The translations under genes and the position numbers were made by a program. The notes beneath the pieces are model-generated. The model was not told the DNA's origin. It did no database searches and was given only the letters and a program-made list of their open reading frames with translations. This document shows positions 7,339 through 15,564 of a stretch of DNA of 64,000 nucleotides, in pieces. The DNA is taken from contig JAIPJY010000020.1 of NCBI GenBank assembly GCA_021733925.1, positions 48,019 to 112,018 on the forward strand, read 5' to 3'. The stretch's first letter is position 1. Each line of letters starts with the position of its first letter. The stretch comes from Prosthecobacter sp. (GTDB lineage Bacteria > Verrucomicrobiota > Verrucomicrobiia > Verrucomicrobiales > Verrucomicrobiaceae).

Positions 7339-10014
7339 CTACTTCGTGAACTCCTTGTCGATCGCATCCAGATACTTCGAGATCGGATCGGTGCGTGGCG
7401 GGAGCTCTTTCTGAATGGTGGCAGGCAGATTGAGGTAGTCGTCAAACTTTCCTGACATACGACCGCTTTCGCTGGCCTCAAACCAGTCGAGGTAGTCACG
7501 CACGGCGATGGACTTCTGATACGCGATGATCGCAAACTCATGCAAAGCCTCGAGGCGCTTGTCCATGTCCTTGGTCCTTCCTGCTTCAATGTCATGTACC
7601 GCGACAAGATAGCCGCGCACCACAGGACGGAACAGAATGCTGACACGCAACTCCAGCGCACGCAGTGACGCGGTGTTGTAGGCCAGAATTTTGGCGCGAT
7701 CCGGGTTCTTGAGGATGTGCTGGTATTCTTCCAGCGGCAAACTCACCTGCACCTTGGCGGGCCCGGCCTCTGGGGTGGCGGCGGTGACAGCTTGGATCTG
7801 CTCAGGCGTGGCGGGCTTGGCGTTCGGATTGGTGGTTTTCGGTTTGTCCGAAGTTTTGGGGGATGATTTGGAGGCCGGTTTGGAATTGGGATTGGTCGTG
7901 CGCGGCTTGGTGCTTTTCTTGACGGGAGGTCGGTCATCCTCAGTTTTCGGCGCAGGTGGTTCCTCTTTGGGGGCTTCTTCGGCCTTGGGCTTGCGTTTGC
8001 GGAAATCAAACAGCGGCTCCGTGGTCGGATGTGCGGCGGCAGGAGCCAGCATCTGCCATGCATCCGCCATCAGGGGCGAAATCAGCCGAGCGACATCGAT
8101 TGTGTCAGGTGGTGAGAGATAGGCCTTCTTCTCCTGGGCGGGTGTCTCCTCTTTCTTTTCCTCCGCAGGTTTTTTCCCACCACGAAACCAGTTCATCGGA
8201 TTGAGCTTGGTGGGCTTCTTTTCTTCCTTGGGCTCCTCCTTGGCTTCCGGCTCCTTTTTGACGGTGACCTTGGGTTTTTCGATGGCTGCTGCCTTCTCTT
8301 TTTCGGAAGCAGTCGCGGTCACCGCCGGTTTGTCCTCAGGCTTCTTTTCATCACTCCCAGCACCAAAGAGGCGGCCCATGAAGCCGGGCTTCTTTTCCTC
8401 TTCCACGGTCTTCTCTTTTTCGACCACTGCGATGGGCGCAGGGGCAGCCGGTTTCTCAGCGACCTTGGCTGGGCTTTCTTTGACGCTTGGATCCTCCGGC
8501 GTCTTTTTATCGTCGCTGCCGGCACCGAAGAGCCGGCCCATGAATCCAGGCTTCTTTTCTTCCTCAGGTGGCGGCTCTTTCTCGGCGGGTGGGTCACCTG
8601 CCTTGGCTTCGCTTTCTTTTCCGCTGGCATTGCCCAGGAAAAGCAGGCGGCGTATAAGGCTGCGTTTTTCTTTGGGATCCTCTTCAGTTGGCTCTTCCTT
8701 GACCTCGGCGGCGCTTTCTTTCGCCTTGGGCTTGCCTGGCGCAGGGGCCGCGTGGGGCTGGGTATGCGATGGGGGAGGGGGTTCGTTTGCTGCGACGACT
8801 TGCAACGGTGCCGGGAGGACAAACGGGTGCAGCTTCACGTTCTTCGGGACTGCGGCAGGCAGCGCTTCGTAATGGATGGTGATGGCTTCCTCGATGGCCT
8901 TGAGACTTTCGGCTGCCGTCAAGGGTTCCGAGACCCCGGGCTTGGCCAGGTCAGCGAGCTGCAACGACCACCATTTGTTCAGACTTGAGGCCGAGGCGGC
9001 GAAGTTTGGAAAGGCCACGCTCAGAAGTTCACGCTCGGAGCGCGGGTCGCTCGCCAGGGCGTTGAGAAACTTGTTCAGGTTCTGCGGTCCGCTGGGCTGG
9101 TCAACGAGCGCCAGCACCAGAGCGCAGCAGGAGGTCTCGTAAATCGTGCGGGAGAGGCTGTCCATCTCCACCGGGGAGGCTTCGATGATCTCCTCGATGC
9201 CATAGATTTTACCGCTGTTAAACAGCGTGGCAAACATCGCGCTGGGCGTGGGGCTCGCGCGGTAGTCCAGCGCATGCAGCACGCCGGTCATGATCCAATC
9301 TGGCAGCAGCAGCCGTCCTTCTGGCGTCTCAATCTTCTGATGATTGCGCAGGATGCGCTCGGCCAGCAGCGCACGCACCACCTCCTTGCGCAGATCCTCC
9401 TTTTTGAGTCCGGGGCCTTCGTTGATCGTCACCTGAAGGTGAAAACCACCAAAGGTCAGCTCGGAAATGGCGGTGGAGATTGGAGGGCCTTTCGACTTGG
9501 CCGCCTCTTCACCCGTGTTCAACAACACAACGATCGGCAGCACCCACGGCTCCTTGTCATTGAGCACCTTGCGCACCTCATCGGCAATCTCCTCACAGCG
9601 CGTGGACATGGCGCTGCGAGTCTCAAACACTTTCCCATGCACGATGAACTGCCGGCTGGTGCTGGTGGAACTGGTGACGGGGACCTTGTCTGCAGGTGTC
9701 GAAACGCGCGGAACTTCGTTGCCCGCAGGCTTCTGCGTGACGGCCTCCAGCACCTGCATTTTGCTGGCGGAATTATCAGACGCCGCAGGCGTGGCAGATG
9801 GCTCCGCCGCAGGCTTTGCGGGGCCTCCATTCGGCAACTCACCAGGCACGGGCGCTGGCACGGCAGTCTTCGGCGCCTCAATGGCCGCCGCAGCTTCCTT
9901 CTGCGCCTTCGTGAGCGGAGGTGCCGGAGGTATGGCTGTCTGGCCCACCGCAATCAGGGTGGCGCAGACAAACGAGAACACGCTCACAAGGGCGGATGAG
10001 AAAAAGCGGTTCAT
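7339..10014 (-). CDS. Large secreted protein with Lys/Glu/Pro low-complexity repeats
   Basis: An 891-residue protein with a signal peptide (residues about 1-24, ending in VGQ). Three parts are visible. Residues about 115-410 are ordinary globular sequence with no HExxH or other catalytic motif I recognise. Residues about 410-720 are extremely rich in K, E, P and A and contain near-repeats PGFMGRLFGAGSD at about 486 and 539, with related RSLIRRLLFLG and LNPMNWFRGG motifs. Residues about 720-891 are again globular and helical. The start overlaps the stop of the upstream gene (ATGA), so the two form an operon. Function unknown; a periplasmic or envelope scaffold is a guess. Confidence 0.8.
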   Translation of the reverse strand: MNRFFSSALVSVFSFVCATLIAVGQTAIPPAPPLTKAQKEAAAAIEAPKTAVPAPVPGELPNGGPAKPAAEPSATPAASDNSASKMQVLEAVTQKPAGNEVPRVSTPADKVPVTSSTSTSRQFIVHGKVFETRSAMSTRCEEIADEVRKVLNDKEPWVLPIVVLLNTGEEAAKSKGPPISTAISELTFGGFHLQVTINEGPGLKKEDLRKEVVRALLAERILRNHQKIETPEGRLLLPDWIMTGVLHALDYRASPTPSAMFATLFNSGKIYGIEEIIEASPVEMDSLSRTIYETSCCALVLALVDQPSGPQNLNKFLNALASDPRSERELLSVAFPNFAASASSLNKWWSLQLADLAKPGVSEPLTAAESLKAIEEAITIHYEALPAAVPKNVKLHPFVLPAPLQVVAANEPPPPSHTQPHAAPAPGKPKAKESAAEVKEEPTEEDPKEKRSLIRRLLFLGNASGKESEAKAGDPPAEKEPPPEEEKKPGFMGRLFGAGSDDKKTPEDPSVKESPAKVAEKPAAPAPIAVVEKEKTVEEEKKPGFMGRLFGAGSDEKKPEDKPAVTATASEKEKAAAIEKPKVTVKKEPEAKEEPKEEKKPTKLNPMNWFRGGKKPAEEKKEETPAQEKKAYLSPPDTIDVARLISPLMADAWQMLAPAAAHPTTEPLFDFRKRKPKAEEAPKEEPPAPKTEDDRPPVKKSTKPRTTNPNSKPASKSSPKTSDKPKTTNPNAKPATPEQIQAVTAATPEAGPAKVQVSLPLEEYQHILKNPDRAKILAYNTASLRALELRVSILFRPVVRGYLVAVHDIEAGRTKDMDKRLEALHEFAIIAYQKSIAVRDYLDWFEASESGRMSGKFDDYLNLPATIQKELPPRTDPISKYLDAIDKEFTK

Positions 10015-10583
10015 GCGGGAGGGAAGCGGGGATCGAGCACGAGCTTGTCCTTGGCGATGGTGATTTGGTTCATGAGGAACAAGGCCCGGATTTCCGGATC
10101 AAGCACCTCCGCCAAAGCCTCGAGTGAAGGATAGAGCGGTCGCATCATGCCACGTGGCATTTGCAGGTGGCCGTAGGCACCACGCAGCACCTCGACACGG
10201 AAGTCATTGTCATTGCGACTGATGGCGAGATCAACGCTGGCCGTGCGAGTATATCCTTTGATCTTCCAGATGAGAATCAAGCGGGCGTTGCCCGGTTCCA
10301 GGTCAAGGCGTGCGCCGTCAAATGTGACCCAGCCACCCAGCATGCCGGGGATTTTTCCTGCCAGCGTCGTGGCGAGGTGGCGGTTGAGGTCAGCCTCGCT
10401 GATCTCCATCACCGCTGCGCGTTTGATGGTCGTCTGGCGCATGATGTCCAGCAGGTCATCGACTTTGGCAGTGCTCGTCGCGGCCACCTTCGGCAGTTCA
10501 GCCGGTCGGTGCGCCACCCAAGTGGCTCCGGCCAGCAGGCTGATCCCAAGCAGCCGCAAGGTCTGGAGCAGGTGGCGAATCAC
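10011..10583 (-). CDS. Secreted/membrane-anchored hypothetical protein
   Basis: A 190-residue protein with an N-terminal hydrophobic signal or anchor (LLGISLLAGATWVA). The rest resembles a small mixed alpha/beta domain with a basic central stretch. I do not recognise a family. Its stop codon overlaps the start of the downstream 891-residue secreted protein by four bases, which implies translational coupling and a shared function, probably outside the inner membrane. Confidence 0.72.
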   Translation of the reverse strand: MIRHLLQTLRLLGISLLAGATWVAHRPAELPKVAATSTAKVDDLLDIMRQTTIKRAAVMEISEADLNRHLATTLAGKIPGMLGGWVTFDGARLDLEPGNARLILIWKIKGYTRTASVDLAISRNDNDFRVEVLRGAYGHLQMPRGMMRPLYPSLEALAEVLDPEIRALFLMNQITIAKDKLVLDPRFPPA

Positions 10584-10618
10584 GGCGGCAGGTGTGGGGG
10601 ATGGAAGTGGGCTCAGGT

Positions 10619-10930
10619 CTAAGCGCCCGACGTCTTGGCAGGTGCCGCCGGCGTGGCTGCAGGAGCAGGACTGGCAGCAGGTGTCGAACTCGTGGAGGCT
10701 GCGGCGCTTTCAGAATCCTTCTTCGCCGCCGCTTTGTACGAATCACTGCGGTAGTCCGTGATGTAAAAGCCGTTGCCCTTGAAGATGAAACCTGCGCCCA
10801 GTCCTATCTTGCGCTTCACCGGACCCGGGCAGCCCTCAACTGGGCAGTCCGTGAGATGCGGATCCTTCATCGACTGTTTGGCCTCAAACTTGTGGCCGCA
10901 CGTCGTGCATTCGTAATCGTAAGTGGGCAT
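10619..10930 (-). CDS. FmdB-family zinc ribbon protein
   Basis: A 103-residue protein beginning MPTYDYECTTCGHKFE, the classic FmdB/CxxC_CxxC_SSSS regulatory zinc ribbon. The ligand cysteines are visible at residues 8, 11, 29 and 34. A GLGAGFIFKGNGFY segment, also typical, follows, then a disordered Ala/Ser/Pro-rich tail. The family binds zinc; FmdB itself was proposed as a regulator of the amidase-formamidase operon, but most members have no known target. I chose the ATG at 10930 because conservation starts exactly there; an in-frame upstream start would add 44 unrelated residues. Confidence 0.88.
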   Translation of the reverse strand: MPTYDYECTTCGHKFEAKQSMKDPHLTDCPVEGCPGPVKRKIGLGAGFIFKGNGFYITDYRSDSYKAAAKKDSESAAASTSSTPAASPAPAATPAAPAKTSGA

Positions 10931-11076
10931 GGTGTGTTGGAAATTGCGTGCGCGGGGGTAATGAGGTGCGCAGCAGGGGTCTAAGTATGCCGCTTGGCAC
11001 CCTCTGCTGCAAAAGGATTTTCCCCCTCCCTTGGGCCTTGGTCGCAATTCAATGCTCGACACCCGGGTGCTGCTGA

Positions 11077-11952
11077 ATGTATTATCCGGCCATGGCTTCG
11101 TTGTCCCAGGAAACCGTCTTCATGACGAATATTTATGCCACACCCGCCGACTGGCAGCGTGATTTGTTTTATTCCGTGGTCCGAGCAGGCCATTTGAAGG
11201 CGGGCTATGAGCACCGCATCGAGCGTGAGACCTACCCCGGTCACGAGTTAATTCTCTGCCTCAGAGGCTGCGGCTGGGTTCAGGTCGCAGGCAAACGGCA
11301 TGCCGTCGGACCGGGCGCACTGCTGTGGGTGAACTGCCATCACCCGCACATCTATGGTGCCGCAAAAAAGGATCCGTGGGAGCTGTACTGGATGCGCATT
11401 GAAGGCAGGTCACTGGACCGCATCGCCGAACTCCTGCAGGTGCGTTCTCAGCCCGTGCTCGAAGGCATCAATGAGCAGGCGGTATCGCAGGAGTTTGAGC
11501 GCGCCTTTCAATACATGAGCGGCACCCGCCCCAGCGATGCCGCACTCGCCAGCGCCGCCGTCGCCGCCATCATCGGGCTCGCATTCCACGTCCGCCTCTC
11601 CGAGCCGGGCCTCGTGCAGCCCGAGCTTCCCTCCGCCGTCTCCAAGGCCCTGGAGCGCATGCGCCTCTACTTCCACCTGCCCATGCGCGTGATCGAGCTC
11701 GCCCAGCTCAGCGGCATGAGCGAAAGTCACTTCAGCCGCCAGTTCAAATCCGCCATCGGCACCAGTCCCATCGACTGGCTGCGCCGTGAACGCATCAATC
11801 AGGCGAAGCGCCGTCTCATCGAATCCGACGATCCCGTCAAGGAAATCGCCCGCCAGGTCGGCTACCACGATCAGTTCTTCTTCTCCAAGGACTTCAAGAA
11901 AATGACCAAGCTCACCCCCACGCAGTTTCGTGAGCAGGAAAAGCAGTCATAG
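11077..11952 (+). CDS. AraC-family transcriptional regulator
   Basis: Up to 291 residues. The N-terminal 160 residues form a cupin-like sensor domain (HELILCLRGCGWVQVAGKR, then a GALLWVNCHHPHIY segment), as in sugar-sensing AraC proteins. The C-terminal 100 residues hold the two helix-turn-helix motifs: IELAQLSGMSESHFSRQFK followed by VKEIARQVGYHDQFFFSKDFKK. Known for the family: ligand-responsive activators of carbon-source genes. No sugar operon is adjacent, so the regulon is unknown. The start is uncertain: ATG codons at 11077, 11092 and 11122 are in frame, and the sensor domain tolerates any of them. Confidence 0.88.
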   Translation: MYYPAMASLSQETVFMTNIYATPADWQRDLFYSVVRAGHLKAGYEHRIERETYPGHELILCLRGCGWVQVAGKRHAVGPGALLWVNCHHPHIYGAAKKDPWELYWMRIEGRSLDRIAELLQVRSQPVLEGINEQAVSQEFERAFQYMSGTRPSDAALASAAVAAIIGLAFHVRLSEPGLVQPELPSAVSKALERMRLYFHLPMRVIELAQLSGMSESHFSRQFKSAIGTSPIDWLRRERINQAKRRLIESDDPVKEIARQVGYHDQFFFSKDFKKMTKLTPTQFREQEKQS

Positions 11953-11960
11953 ATAGTAGT

Positions 11961-11979
11961 CTTCTCGCTCCGCGAGAAG
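11961..11979. repeat. REP-like palindrome, TCTCGCTCCGCGAGA family (copy 1)
   Basis: CTTCTCG and CGAGAAG pair around CTCCG, nine bases after the AraC gene stop. A near-identical palindrome follows rlmN at 13685-13703, also preceded by GTAG. There is no T-tract, so it is more likely a dispersed palindromic repeat than a terminator. The rest of the 132-bp gap (11953-12084) shows nothing else I can name. Confidence 0.6.
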
Positions 11980-12084
11980 AACTCGACGCGCCTCAGGCAA
12001 AGATCATTCCCGAGTCATCAAAACGCATGCCAATCATCAAAGGCATGGGCTCATCGCGCTTCGCAAAATAGCCATCCGCCAGCC

Positions 12085-12486
12085 CTAACCCACCAGCGCC
12101 TTCCGCTTCATCCGCTCCTCCACCCACGCCTGCGTGCGGCGGAAAATAAAATCCAGCATCAGCGCCAGCAGCGCACCTGCAAACGCGCCACCGATGCCGC
12201 CATACACGGCGATCATCCAGCTCTCGTCCACATTCTGAAGCACCGTCCGGCCCACCCAGGCCGTCACAGCTCCGGCTGGAATGCCAGCCAGAATGCCGCA
12301 CTGCAGCAGCAGCGCCCTCACCGCCGTGGCCGGTCGCTTCGTGAGAAAACCCAGCGCCACGGAACTCGACACCACCCCCAGCATGGTCAGGCCCGCTGCA
12401 ATCGCGCAGGCAACCAACCCGATGCCGATGCCAACGCCGATCAATACGACCATGACAAGCAGCGCGATGAGGCCCGGGATTCCCAT
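12085..12486 (-). CDS. Small polytopic membrane protein
   Basis: A 133-residue protein with about three to four predicted membrane helices: a very hydrophobic N-terminus (residues 4-45, Gly/Ile/Val rich), a second around 62-80, and a third around 93-112 (GGIGGAFAGALLALMLDFIF). It ends in a basic cytoplasmic tail (RRTQAWVEERMKRKALVG). I do not recognise a family. It is divergent from rlmN with only 63 bp between the starts, so the two may share a promoter region. Confidence 0.7.
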   Translation of the reverse strand: MGIPGLIALLVMVVLIGVGIGIGLVACAIAAGLTMLGVVSSSVALGFLTKRPATAVRALLLQCGILAGIPAGAVTAWVGRTVLQNVDESWMIAVYGGIGGAFAGALLALMLDFIFRRTQAWVEERMKRKALVG

Positions 12487-12549
12487 GACACCAGCATCAA
12501 ACCCAAATCTCGAATTTCAAATCCTCATTTCACCGCCACTGTTGCACCC

Positions 12550-13674
12550 ATGACTATGCCCCCCGCACCCCAGGGCCTCCTCGGCATGAAGCCGGAGGAG
12601 ATCTCTGCCGTGTTCGCAGAGCTGGGACAGCCCTCCTTTCGTGCCAAACAACTCGTCGAGTGGGTCTTCGCCAAACGCGCCGCCACATTTGAGGAGATGA
12701 CGAATCTGCCCAAAGCCACCCGCGAAGCCCTCGCCACCCGCTTCGTCACGCGCACGATGACCATCGCCAAAGTCGCCGGCTCCAGCGATACCACCCGCAA
12801 ATTTCTCCTCAAACTGCACGACGGTCGCTACGTCGAAACCGTTCTCATCCCCGCCAATCCCGCCCTCTACGGCGGAGCCTCGGACCGCCGCACCCTCTGC
12901 GTCTCCAGTCAGGTCGGATGCGCCTACGACTGCAAATTCTGCGCCAGCGGCCTCGCTGGCTTCGCACGCAATCTGACAGCCGCGGAAATCGTCGAGCAGA
13001 TCGTGCAGGTGGAGGCCCATGCCGGAGAGCGCGTGGACAATCTCGTCTTCATGGGCATGGGCGAGCCCCTCGCCAATTACTCCAACGTCACCAAGGCCAT
13101 CGAGATCCTCAATGCCGAATGGGGCATCGGCATCGGCGCACGCCACATGACCGTCAGCACCAGCGGCCTCGCTCCGCAGATCAAAAAACTCGCCGACTTT
13201 CCGCTGCAAATCCGCCTCGCCATCTCCCTTCATGGCGCCACCGATGAAGTGCGTGAGAAAATCATGCCCGTGAACCGCAAGCACAACCTCGGCGAGCTGT
13301 TTGAGGCGCTCGACTACTGGAACCAGAAGCGGAAGCAGTTCCTCACCTTCGAGTTCATCCTCATCGCCGATGTGAACGACAGCCTTCAGCAGGCCCACGC
13401 CCTCGCCAAACGCGCCCGCAGTGCCAACGCCAAGGTCAATCTGATCCCCTACAACACCGTCGATGGCCTTGACTGGGTGCGTCCGAGTGAGGCCACCCAG
13501 GATGCCTTCCTCGCCGTGCTCCTCAATGCCGGCGTCACTGCCACCCTCCGCCGTGAAAAAGGCCACGACATCGCCGCCGCCTGCGGTCAGCTCCGCCTGA
13601 AACAGGAAACAGAACTCGGCATCATCGAATCACCGATCCCCGCCAAACGCATCACCATTGGCGCGGGCGCGTGA
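12550..13674 (+). CDS. rlmN: 23S rRNA / tRNA (adenine-C2)-methyltransferase RlmN
   Basis: A 374-residue radical-SAM enzyme of the usual RlmN length. It methylates C2 of A2503 in 23S rRNA, and of A37 in some tRNAs. The [4Fe-4S] motif CAYDCKFC is at residues 124, 128 and 131. The two cysteines used in the methyl-Cys mechanism are present, C117 (LCVSSQVGC) and C345 (AACGQL). MGMGEPLANY, TVSTSGLAP and LAISLHG motifs are all intact. It is a stand-alone gene and convergent with the next. Presence of C345 and the GMGEP box supports RlmN over other radical-SAM proteins; a Cfr-type resistance enzyme would be less likely given the context. Confidence 0.96.
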   Translation: MTMPPAPQGLLGMKPEEISAVFAELGQPSFRAKQLVEWVFAKRAATFEEMTNLPKATREALATRFVTRTMTIAKVAGSSDTTRKFLLKLHDGRYVETVLIPANPALYGGASDRRTLCVSSQVGCAYDCKFCASGLAGFARNLTAAEIVEQIVQVEAHAGERVDNLVFMGMGEPLANYSNVTKAIEILNAEWGIGIGARHMTVSTSGLAPQIKKLADFPLQIRLAISLHGATDEVREKIMPVNRKHNLGELFEALDYWNQKRKQFLTFEFILIADVNDSLQQAHALAKRARSANAKVNLIPYNTVDGLDWVRPSEATQDAFLAVLLNAGVTATLRREKGHDIAAACGQLRLKQETELGIIESPIPAKRITIGAGA

Positions 13675-13684
13675 CGAAAGTAGC

Positions 13685-13703
13685 CATCTCGCTCCGCGAG
13701 ATG
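13685..13703. repeat. REP-like palindrome, TCTCGCTCCGCGAGA family (copy 2)
   Basis: CATCTCG and CGAGATG pair around CTCCG, ten bases after the rlmN stop. It shares the loop and inner stem with the palindrome at 11961-11979; the outer base-pair change is compensated on the other arm (CTT/AAG versus CAT/ATG), so pairing is conserved. Confidence 0.6.
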
Positions 13704-13834
13704 AGCCCAGCGCTCACGCAATTCCGCAGATCTTTCAGCAGTACAGGTAGGGTAGTCCTGCTTTAGCAGTTCTGGACCCGCTGCCCAGCCCTGCAAATGC
13801 AGTCACTCTATTTTGCGCCGCTCCCTAAACCACA

Positions 13835-14431
13835 CTACCTCACCCGCGCCGGTTTCCGGACCACCTTGGCGGGGGCACGTTTCACCGGACGCTTAAGTTT
13901 CGGCTTCGGCTTGGACACCGGTTTGGCAGGAGCCTTCTCCCCACGCAGCTCGCGCAGTTCTTTCTCGACCTCGGCCAGACGGCGCGAAGTGGCCTCCAGC
14001 TTGCGCACAACAAGGCGCGCGACGAATTCATACAGCGCCGCATGGAAATCCGGGTCTTCCTCACGCGGATGGATGTCCTGCAGGAATTTCTGATCCACCG
14101 CGAGGCAGACCGCCTTTGTGGAGGCGATGACAGAAGCCAGACGCTTGTCGTGGTTCACGAGCGCCAGCTCGCCGAAAACCTCCCCAATGCGGGTGATGGC
14201 AGCCACTTTCTTGCTGCCGACCCGCACCTCCAGCTCACCGCTGAGCAGGACGTAGATGCGGGAGTCGATGCTGCCCTCCTTGATGATGTGGTCACCCGTT
14301 TCGCACTGCAGCAGGCTGCTGGAGTTCAAAACATCATCAAGCTGGTCATCGCTAAAGCTGGCGAGAGCAGGCACCGCACGCAAAGGCGACGGGCTGTGCT
14401 TCTCGTCATGGATGTAAGCAAACTCTTTCAT
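13835..14431 (-). CDS. Cyclic-nucleotide-binding domain protein with basic tail
   Basis: A 198-residue protein. Residues about 20-125 form a CRP-type cyclic-nucleotide-binding beta-roll, with GDHIIKEGSIDSRIYVLLSGE and IGEVFGELALV corresponding to the phosphate-binding cassette region. It has no helix-turn-helix, so it is not a CRP/FNR transcription factor. Residues 125-160 are a charged helix, and the last 40 residues are an Ala/Pro/Lys-rich basic tail resembling histone-like nucleic-acid-binding tails. It may sense cAMP or c-di-GMP, but the usual ligand arginine in the cassette is not clear (GEVFGELALVN). Role unknown. Confidence 0.8.
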   Translation of the reverse strand: MKEFAYIHDEKHSPSPLRAVPALASFSDDQLDDVLNSSSLLQCETGDHIIKEGSIDSRIYVLLSGELEVRVGSKKVAAITRIGEVFGELALVNHDKRLASVIASTKAVCLAVDQKFLQDIHPREEDPDFHAALYEFVARLVVRKLEATSRRLAEVEKELRELRGEKAPAKPVSKPKPKLKRPVKRAPAKVVRKPARVR

Positions 14432-14484
14432 GGAATTGCCCGGATTCTGTCAGGAGGAGGGCGGGCGGGAAAGATAAATTTTGG

Positions 14485-15456
14485 TCATTTTCCGCCACTT
14501 TTCACCGCCGCATCATACGCAGCCCAGAAGCTGGCCGGCGGCATCAGGTCCTTGCCGCCGTCGTCAAAGCGGGTGCCGATCTCCTGCAACGGCAGCGATT
14601 TCGCCACCTCAATGCCCGCCGTGATGTTCGCCGGGGTGAACACAAGCCGCGTGAGCTTCATGCCCTTTAGCGGGGTCAAATCCGTCACTGGCGTCTCCGC
14701 AATGTGCAGCCGCTGCAGGGCCGTGCCGGTCAGTGGAGAGAGATCCTTCACCTTCGTTCGGTGCAGCGTCACGCTGACCAGCGGCACCGTTTTCAGCGCG
14801 CTGATGTCCGCCACCGGGCAGTCCGTCAGCCACAGCATCTGGATCGGGCAATGGGCGATGCCCGAGATGTCCCCAATCGGGCAGCCGACCGCATTCAGCT
14901 CCACCAGCGGCATGTTTTCCAGCGCCGCCAGGTTTTCCACCGGCGTGCGGCTCAGGTACAGCTTTTCCAGCGGCATGCCACGGATCGGCGAAAGATCCCG
15001 CACCTTCGTGTCTTCAAGGTACAGCTCCACCAGCTTCTTGCCCTGCATCGGCCTCAGGTCAGTGATCGGCGTCTCGCTCAGATCCAGCGCCAGCGGCTCG
15101 ATGTGTTCGAGAAACTTCACGTTCTCAATCTTCGCACCCCGCAGGCTCAGCGCGATCACCTTCCCGTCTTCGATGTTGAACTGCCCGTCGCCGCTATAAG
15201 TCGGATTATGATACTTGATCTCCGTATGCATCATCTCCTGCGTCCAATACACCTTCTTCGGCGCGTCCTTCGCCGGAGTTGGAGCGGCTGGTGCCGCAGT
15301 CACTTTCTCCACCTTCTCCGGCGCATCCTTTGCCGGAGTTGAAGCGGCTGGGGCCGCAAGCGCTTCCGTCACCGGCTTCGGCGCAGACGCAGGTTTCTTG
15401 GCCTCATCACCACACTGGGTCAAAAGAAGAGGAAGGAGGAGCAGGCAGGGCTTCAT
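14485..15456 (-). CDS. Leucine-rich-repeat-like lipoprotein
   Basis: A 323-residue protein. I chose ATG 15456 because it gives a clean lipoprotein signal, MKPCLLLLPLLLTQC, with the lipobox Cys at residue 15; an upstream ATG would hide it. An Ala/Pro/Lys linker (about 17-75) is followed by eight or more tandem repeats of about 22 residues of the type DLSPL.G..L..L.L..T.V, a short LRR form common in Verrucomicrobia and Planctomycetes. The linker itself holds an imperfect duplication (APAAxTPAKDAPxKV). Probably a surface- or periplasm-facing protein-binding lipoprotein. The partner is unknown. Confidence 0.82.
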   Translation of the reverse strand: MKPCLLLLPLLLTQCGDEAKKPASAPKPVTEALAAPAASTPAKDAPEKVEKVTAAPAAPTPAKDAPKKVYWTQEMMHTEIKYHNPTYSGDGQFNIEDGKVIALSLRGAKIENVKFLEHIEPLALDLSETPITDLRPMQGKKLVELYLEDTKVRDLSPIRGMPLEKLYLSRTPVENLAALENMPLVELNAVGCPIGDISGIAHCPIQMLWLTDCPVADISALKTVPLVSVTLHRTKVKDLSPLTGTALQRLHIAETPVTDLTPLKGMKLTRLVFTPANITAGIEVAKSLPLQEIGTRFDDGGKDLMPPASFWAAYDAAVKSGGK

Positions 15457-15564
15457 CCCATGGGCATGGCGGATTTCAGTCAGGGTTGCAAGCCGGAAGT
15501 GAAAACATTCCAGCTTCATCGACAAGGTTGAAGACTGCATCGTTAGACGCCAGTCTCACAACCC

